From: an uncultured Ruminococcus sp.
Lineage (GTDB): Bacteria; Bacillota; Clostridia; Oscillospirales; Ruminococcaceae
Reading direction: 5' to 3'
Assembly (NCBI RefSeq): GCF_946187255.1
Contig: NZ_CAMHRZ010000171.1
Location: 1-7,144 of the forward strand
Length of the DNA: 7,144 bases
Below the pieces are notes generated by a model. It was not told the origin of the DNA. It saw only the letters and a program-made list of their open reading frames with translations, and did no database searches. Made by a program: the position numbers and the translations under genes. Below are positions 4,230 to 7,144 of the stretch, piece after piece; positions within the stretch are counted from its first letter, which is position 1, and every line of letters begins with the position of its first letter.

Positions 4230-7144
4230 ATGATGAAGGAACAAGAAGTCAAAAATGCATTTCAGTCTCACGGGCTGTACAGAAGTGAATTCGAGCATGA
4301 CAACTGCGGTATCGGTGCAGTTGTCAATATCAAGGGTATAAAATCAAGGAGAGTAGTAGATGACGCTCTTACAATAGTTGAAAAGCTGGAGCATCGTGCA
4401 GGTAAGGATGCCGAAGGCAAAACGGGTGACGGCGTTGGTATACTTTCACAGATACCTTCGGGTCTTTACCGCAGTGAGTGCAAAAAGCTGGGCTTTGATA
4501 TCGGTGAGGAAGGCGATTTCGCTGTTGGTATGTTCTTCCTGCCCCAGAGCGAGCTGAAAAGAAATCAGGCTATCAAGCTGTTTGAGATAATCGCAGGCAA
4601 GAACGGGCTTGACCTGCTGGGCTGGAGAGAAGTTCCTTCATCACCCGAGATACTCGGTCAGAAGGCGCTGGACAGTATGCCTTACATCATGCAGTGCTTT
4701 GTAAAGCGTCCCGAGAACTGCGCCGCAGGACTTGAATTTGAGCGCAGACTCTACGTTACAAGGCGTATATTCGAGCAGAGTGCCGACAGTACCTATGTAT
4801 GCTCGCTGTCAAGCAGGACGGTAGTATACAAGGGTATGTTTCTGGTACATGAGCTGCGCCGTTTCTATGCCGATCTCCGCAGTGAGGATTTCATCTCCGC
4901 TATAGCTATGGTACACTCGCGTTTTTCCACCAATACCATCCCCAGCTGGCAGAAGGCTCACCCCAACAGGATGATCGTTCATAACGGTGAGATCAACACC
5001 ATCACAGGCAACGCCGATAAGATGCTTGCCCGCGAGGAAACGATGCACTGTGAAGCCTTCAAGGATGATATGTACAAAATTTTACCCGCGATCAATGCGG
5101 ACGGCTCCGACTCCGCAAGACTTGATAATGCCCTTGAATTCATGGCAATGTCGGGAATGCCGCTGCCCCTTGCGGTCATGATAACCATTCCCGAACCCTG
5201 GAAGAATGACAGGAGCATATCAAAGGCAAAGTATGATTTCTACCAGTATTACGCAACTATGATGGAACCCTGGGACGGTCCCGCATCCATCATATTCTCC
5301 GACGGCGAAGTTATGGGCGCCGTACTTGACAGAAACGGTCTGCGTCCTTCAAGATACTGCGTGACCTCCGACGGTTTTCTGGTACTGTCCTCCGAGACAG
5401 GCTGTATAGACATCCCGCCCGAGATGATAATAAGCAAAGACAGGCTCCGTCCCGGAAAGATGCTCCTTGTTGATACAAAACAAGGCAGACTCATCGGTGA
5501 TGATGAACTGAAAACACATTTCTCCACCCGCCAGCCCTACGGTGAATGGCTGGACACTCAGCTGGTAAAGCTCCACGATCTGCACATCCCCAACAAAAAC
5601 GTCAGTGCTTACACCAGAGAAGAGCTTACCCGTATGCAGAAGGCTTTCGGCTATTCCTACGAGGATATAAACGGCAGTATCCTTCCTATGGCTGAGAACG
5701 GCACCGAGCCCATTGCATCGATGGGTGCCGACCTGCCTTTACCACCTCTTGATAAGAATGACCCGCCTCTGTTCAACTATTTCAGGCAGAACTTCGCACA
5801 GGTAACTAACCCTCCCTTTGATGCTATACGCGAGGAGATAGTTACCGACACCAGCGTTTACATCGGTGAGGACGGAAATATCCTTGAAGAAAAGCCCGAG
5901 AACTGCCATGTTCTCAAGATCGAGCATCCGATACTTACCGAAACGGATATGCTCAAGATAAAGAATATGGACAGCGATGGTCTGCGTTCGGCTGTTATAC
6001 CGATACTTTATTATATAGGTACTAACCTTGAAAAAGCGATAGAGCGTCTGTTCATCGAAGCAGACAGAGCATACAGGAACGGTGCGAATATCCTTATCCT
6101 CTCCGACAGGGGAGTAGACGAGTATCACTGCGCTATCCCCTCACTGCTGGCAGTTGCTGCACTTCAGCAGCATCTGGTCTCCACCAAGAAGAGGACAGCG
6201 GTCGCACTTATCCTTGAAAGTGCCGAGCCCCGTGAGGTACACCATTTTGCCGCACTTCTGGGTTATGGTGCCTGCGCTGTGGATCCTTATCTCGCTCATG
6301 AGACCATCCGCGAGCTCATCGAAGACAAGATGCTCGATAAGGATTTCTATGCCGCAGAGGACGACTATAACAGCGCTGTACTTCACGGCATCGTAAAGAT
6401 AGCTTCAAAGATGGGTATCTCCACGATACAGTCCTATCAGGGCAGCAAGCTGTTTGAAGCTGTAGGTATATCCGATGAACTGATCGACCGTTATTTTCGC
6501 GGTACCGTCAGCAGGATAGGCGGTATCGGTCTTGATGATATCAGCCGCCGTACAGAAAAGCTGCACACAGCCGCTTTCGATCCGCTGGGACTCAACAACG
6601 ACAACGGCATATCCAGTCTCGGCAGCCACAAGCTGCGTTCGGGCAAGACAGAGCATCTGTATACCCCCGAGACTATACATCTTCTCCAGCAGTCGGTATG
6701 GAACAATAACTATGATACCTTCAAGAAGTATACCGCTTGCTTTGAGCGTGAGGATAAAAAGCTCACCCTCAGAAGTCTGCTGAATATCGACTTTGACAGC
6801 TGCACGCCTATACCGATAGATGAGGTAGAAAGCGTTGAAAGTATATGCAAGCGCTTCAAGACGGGTGCCATGTCCTACGGTTCGATCTCGCAGGAAGCCC
6901 ATGAATGTCTTGCCGAAGCCATGAACAGCATCGGCGGCAGATCGAATTCGGGTGAAGGCGGCGAGAGTCCAGAAAGACTTACCTCCAAGAAATGCTCAGC
7001 CATCAAGCAGGTGGCATCGGGTCGTTTCGGAGTTACCAGCGAGTATCTCGTATCTGCAAACGAGATACAGATCAAAATGGCACAGGGTGCAAAGCCTGGT
7101 GAGGGCGGTCATCTGCCTTCAAAGAAGGTATATCCCTGGATAGC
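4230..7144 (+). CDS. gltB: Glutamate synthase, large subunit (partial, 3' end outside window)
   Basis: The enzyme transfers the amide nitrogen of glutamine to 2-oxoglutarate, giving two glutamates. About 971 codons are present, all open, of roughly 1,500 expected. After a propeptide of about 25 residues comes the class II (Ntn-type) glutaminase domain with the nucleophile Cys26 in EHDNCGIGAV, then HSRFSTNT (229-236), HNGEINT (251-257) and NADGSDS (from 289). The central domain contains NPPFDAIREE (from 527) and later LILSDRG. The FMN/2-oxoglutarate domain begins near residue 840 with TLRSLL and FKTGAMSYGSIS (876 on), then RSNSGEGGE and KPGEGGHLPSKKV. The Fe-S region and C-terminal domain would lie beyond the end. 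ATG 4230 and ATG 4233 are adjacent and in frame; AGAGG at 4219-4223 suits either. The small subunit, if encoded next door, is not visible. The leader is attenuated. Confidence 0.96.
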   Translation, partial: MMKEQEVKNAFQSHGLYRSEFEHDNCGIGAVVNIKGIKSRRVVDDALTIVEKLEHRAGKDAEGKTGDGVGILSQIPSGLYRSECKKLGFDIGEEGDFAVGMFFLPQSELKRNQAIKLFEIIAGKNGLDLLGWREVPSSPEILGQKALDSMPYIMQCFVKRPENCAAGLEFERRLYVTRRIFEQSADSTYVCSLSSRTVVYKGMFLVHELRRFYADLRSEDFISAIAMVHSRFSTNTIPSWQKAHPNRMIVHNGEINTITGNADKMLAREETMHCEAFKDDMYKILPAINADGSDSARLDNALEFMAMSGMPLPLAVMITIPEPWKNDRSISKAKYDFYQYYATMMEPWDGPASIIFSDGEVMGAVLDRNGLRPSRYCVTSDGFLVLSSETGCIDIPPEMIISKDRLRPGKMLLVDTKQGRLIGDDELKTHFSTRQPYGEWLDTQLVKLHDLHIPNKNVSAYTREELTRMQKAFGYSYEDINGSILPMAENGTEPIASMGADLPLPPLDKNDPPLFNYFRQNFAQVTNPPFDAIREEIVTDTSVYIGEDGNILEEKPENCHVLKIEHPILTETDMLKIKNMDSDGLRSAVIPILYYIGTNLEKAIERLFIEADRAYRNGANILILSDRGVDEYHCAIPSLLAVAALQQHLVSTKKRTAVALILESAEPREVHHFAALLGYGACAVDPYLAHETIRELIEDKMLDKDFYAAEDDYNSAVLHGIVKIASKMGISTIQSYQGSKLFEAVGISDELIDRYFRGTVSRIGGIGLDDISRRTEKLHTAAFDPLGLNNDNGISSLGSHKLRSGKTEHLYTPETIHLLQQSVWNNNYDTFKKYTACFEREDKKLTLRSLLNIDFDSCTPIPIDEVESVESICKRFKTGAMSYGSISQEAHECLAEAMNSIGGRSNSGEGGESPERLTSKKCSAIKQVASGRFGVTSEYLVSANEIQIKMAQGAKPGEGGHLPSKKVYPWI

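Noticed and set aside
6405..6902. 165-codon open frame on the minus strand opposite gltB
   Set aside because: It mirrors conserved gltB coding sequence and shows no domain of its own; the same holds for the minus-strand frames at 1527-1967, 2196-2628 and 5739-6128.

Overview
The window looks like a chromosomal segment of a Gram-positive anaerobe of the class Clostridia, most likely a Ruminococcus-like member of the Oscillospiraceae. The evidence is the moderate GC content, heavy use of ATA for isoleucine next to GAG/AAG/CTC codons, strong GGAGG-type ribosome binding sites, consensus TTGACA-17-TATAAT promoters, and use of the one-step DapL route to diaminopimelate. The genus is inferred from style and was not confirmed by any search.

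Layout, all on the + strand. Positions 23-458 hold a small membrane protein of the DUF3592 type that is broken into two overlapping reading frames. Positions 515-943 encode a two-helix membrane protein of unknown function with a conserved-looking outer domain. A strong terminator at 1031-1063 closes this accessory part. A near-perfect promoter at 1132-1160 then drives a short leader and pyrG (CTP synthase, 1246-2856), whose end overlaps the start of dapL (LL-diaminopimelate aminotransferase, 2849-4033). A second consensus promoter at 4124-4152, preceded by an inverted repeat, drives another short leader and gltB (glutamate synthase large subunit, from 4230). That gene runs off the end of the window after about 971 of the roughly 1,500 residues expected.

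The three metabolic genes share one nitrogen theme. GltB makes glutamate from glutamine and 2-oxoglutarate, PyrG spends glutamine to make CTP, and DapL uses glutamate as amino donor to make LL-diaminopimelate for peptidoglycan and lysine.

The most interesting signal is in the two leaders. Each starts with a small hairpin that has a hexanucleotide loop (AAGGAU in pyrG, AAGGAC in gltB) closed by a C-G pair. In each, this hairpin is mutually exclusive with an intrinsic terminator placed before the gene. The two share the core ACAAGGAYGT although they lie about 3 kb apart in separate transcription units. The A1/G4 hexaloop resembles the RNA targets of ANTAR antitermination proteins, although a canonical ANTAR target has two such hairpins and only one is visible here. 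This suggests a common attenuation switch, possibly nitrogen-responsive, for glutamine-using genes.
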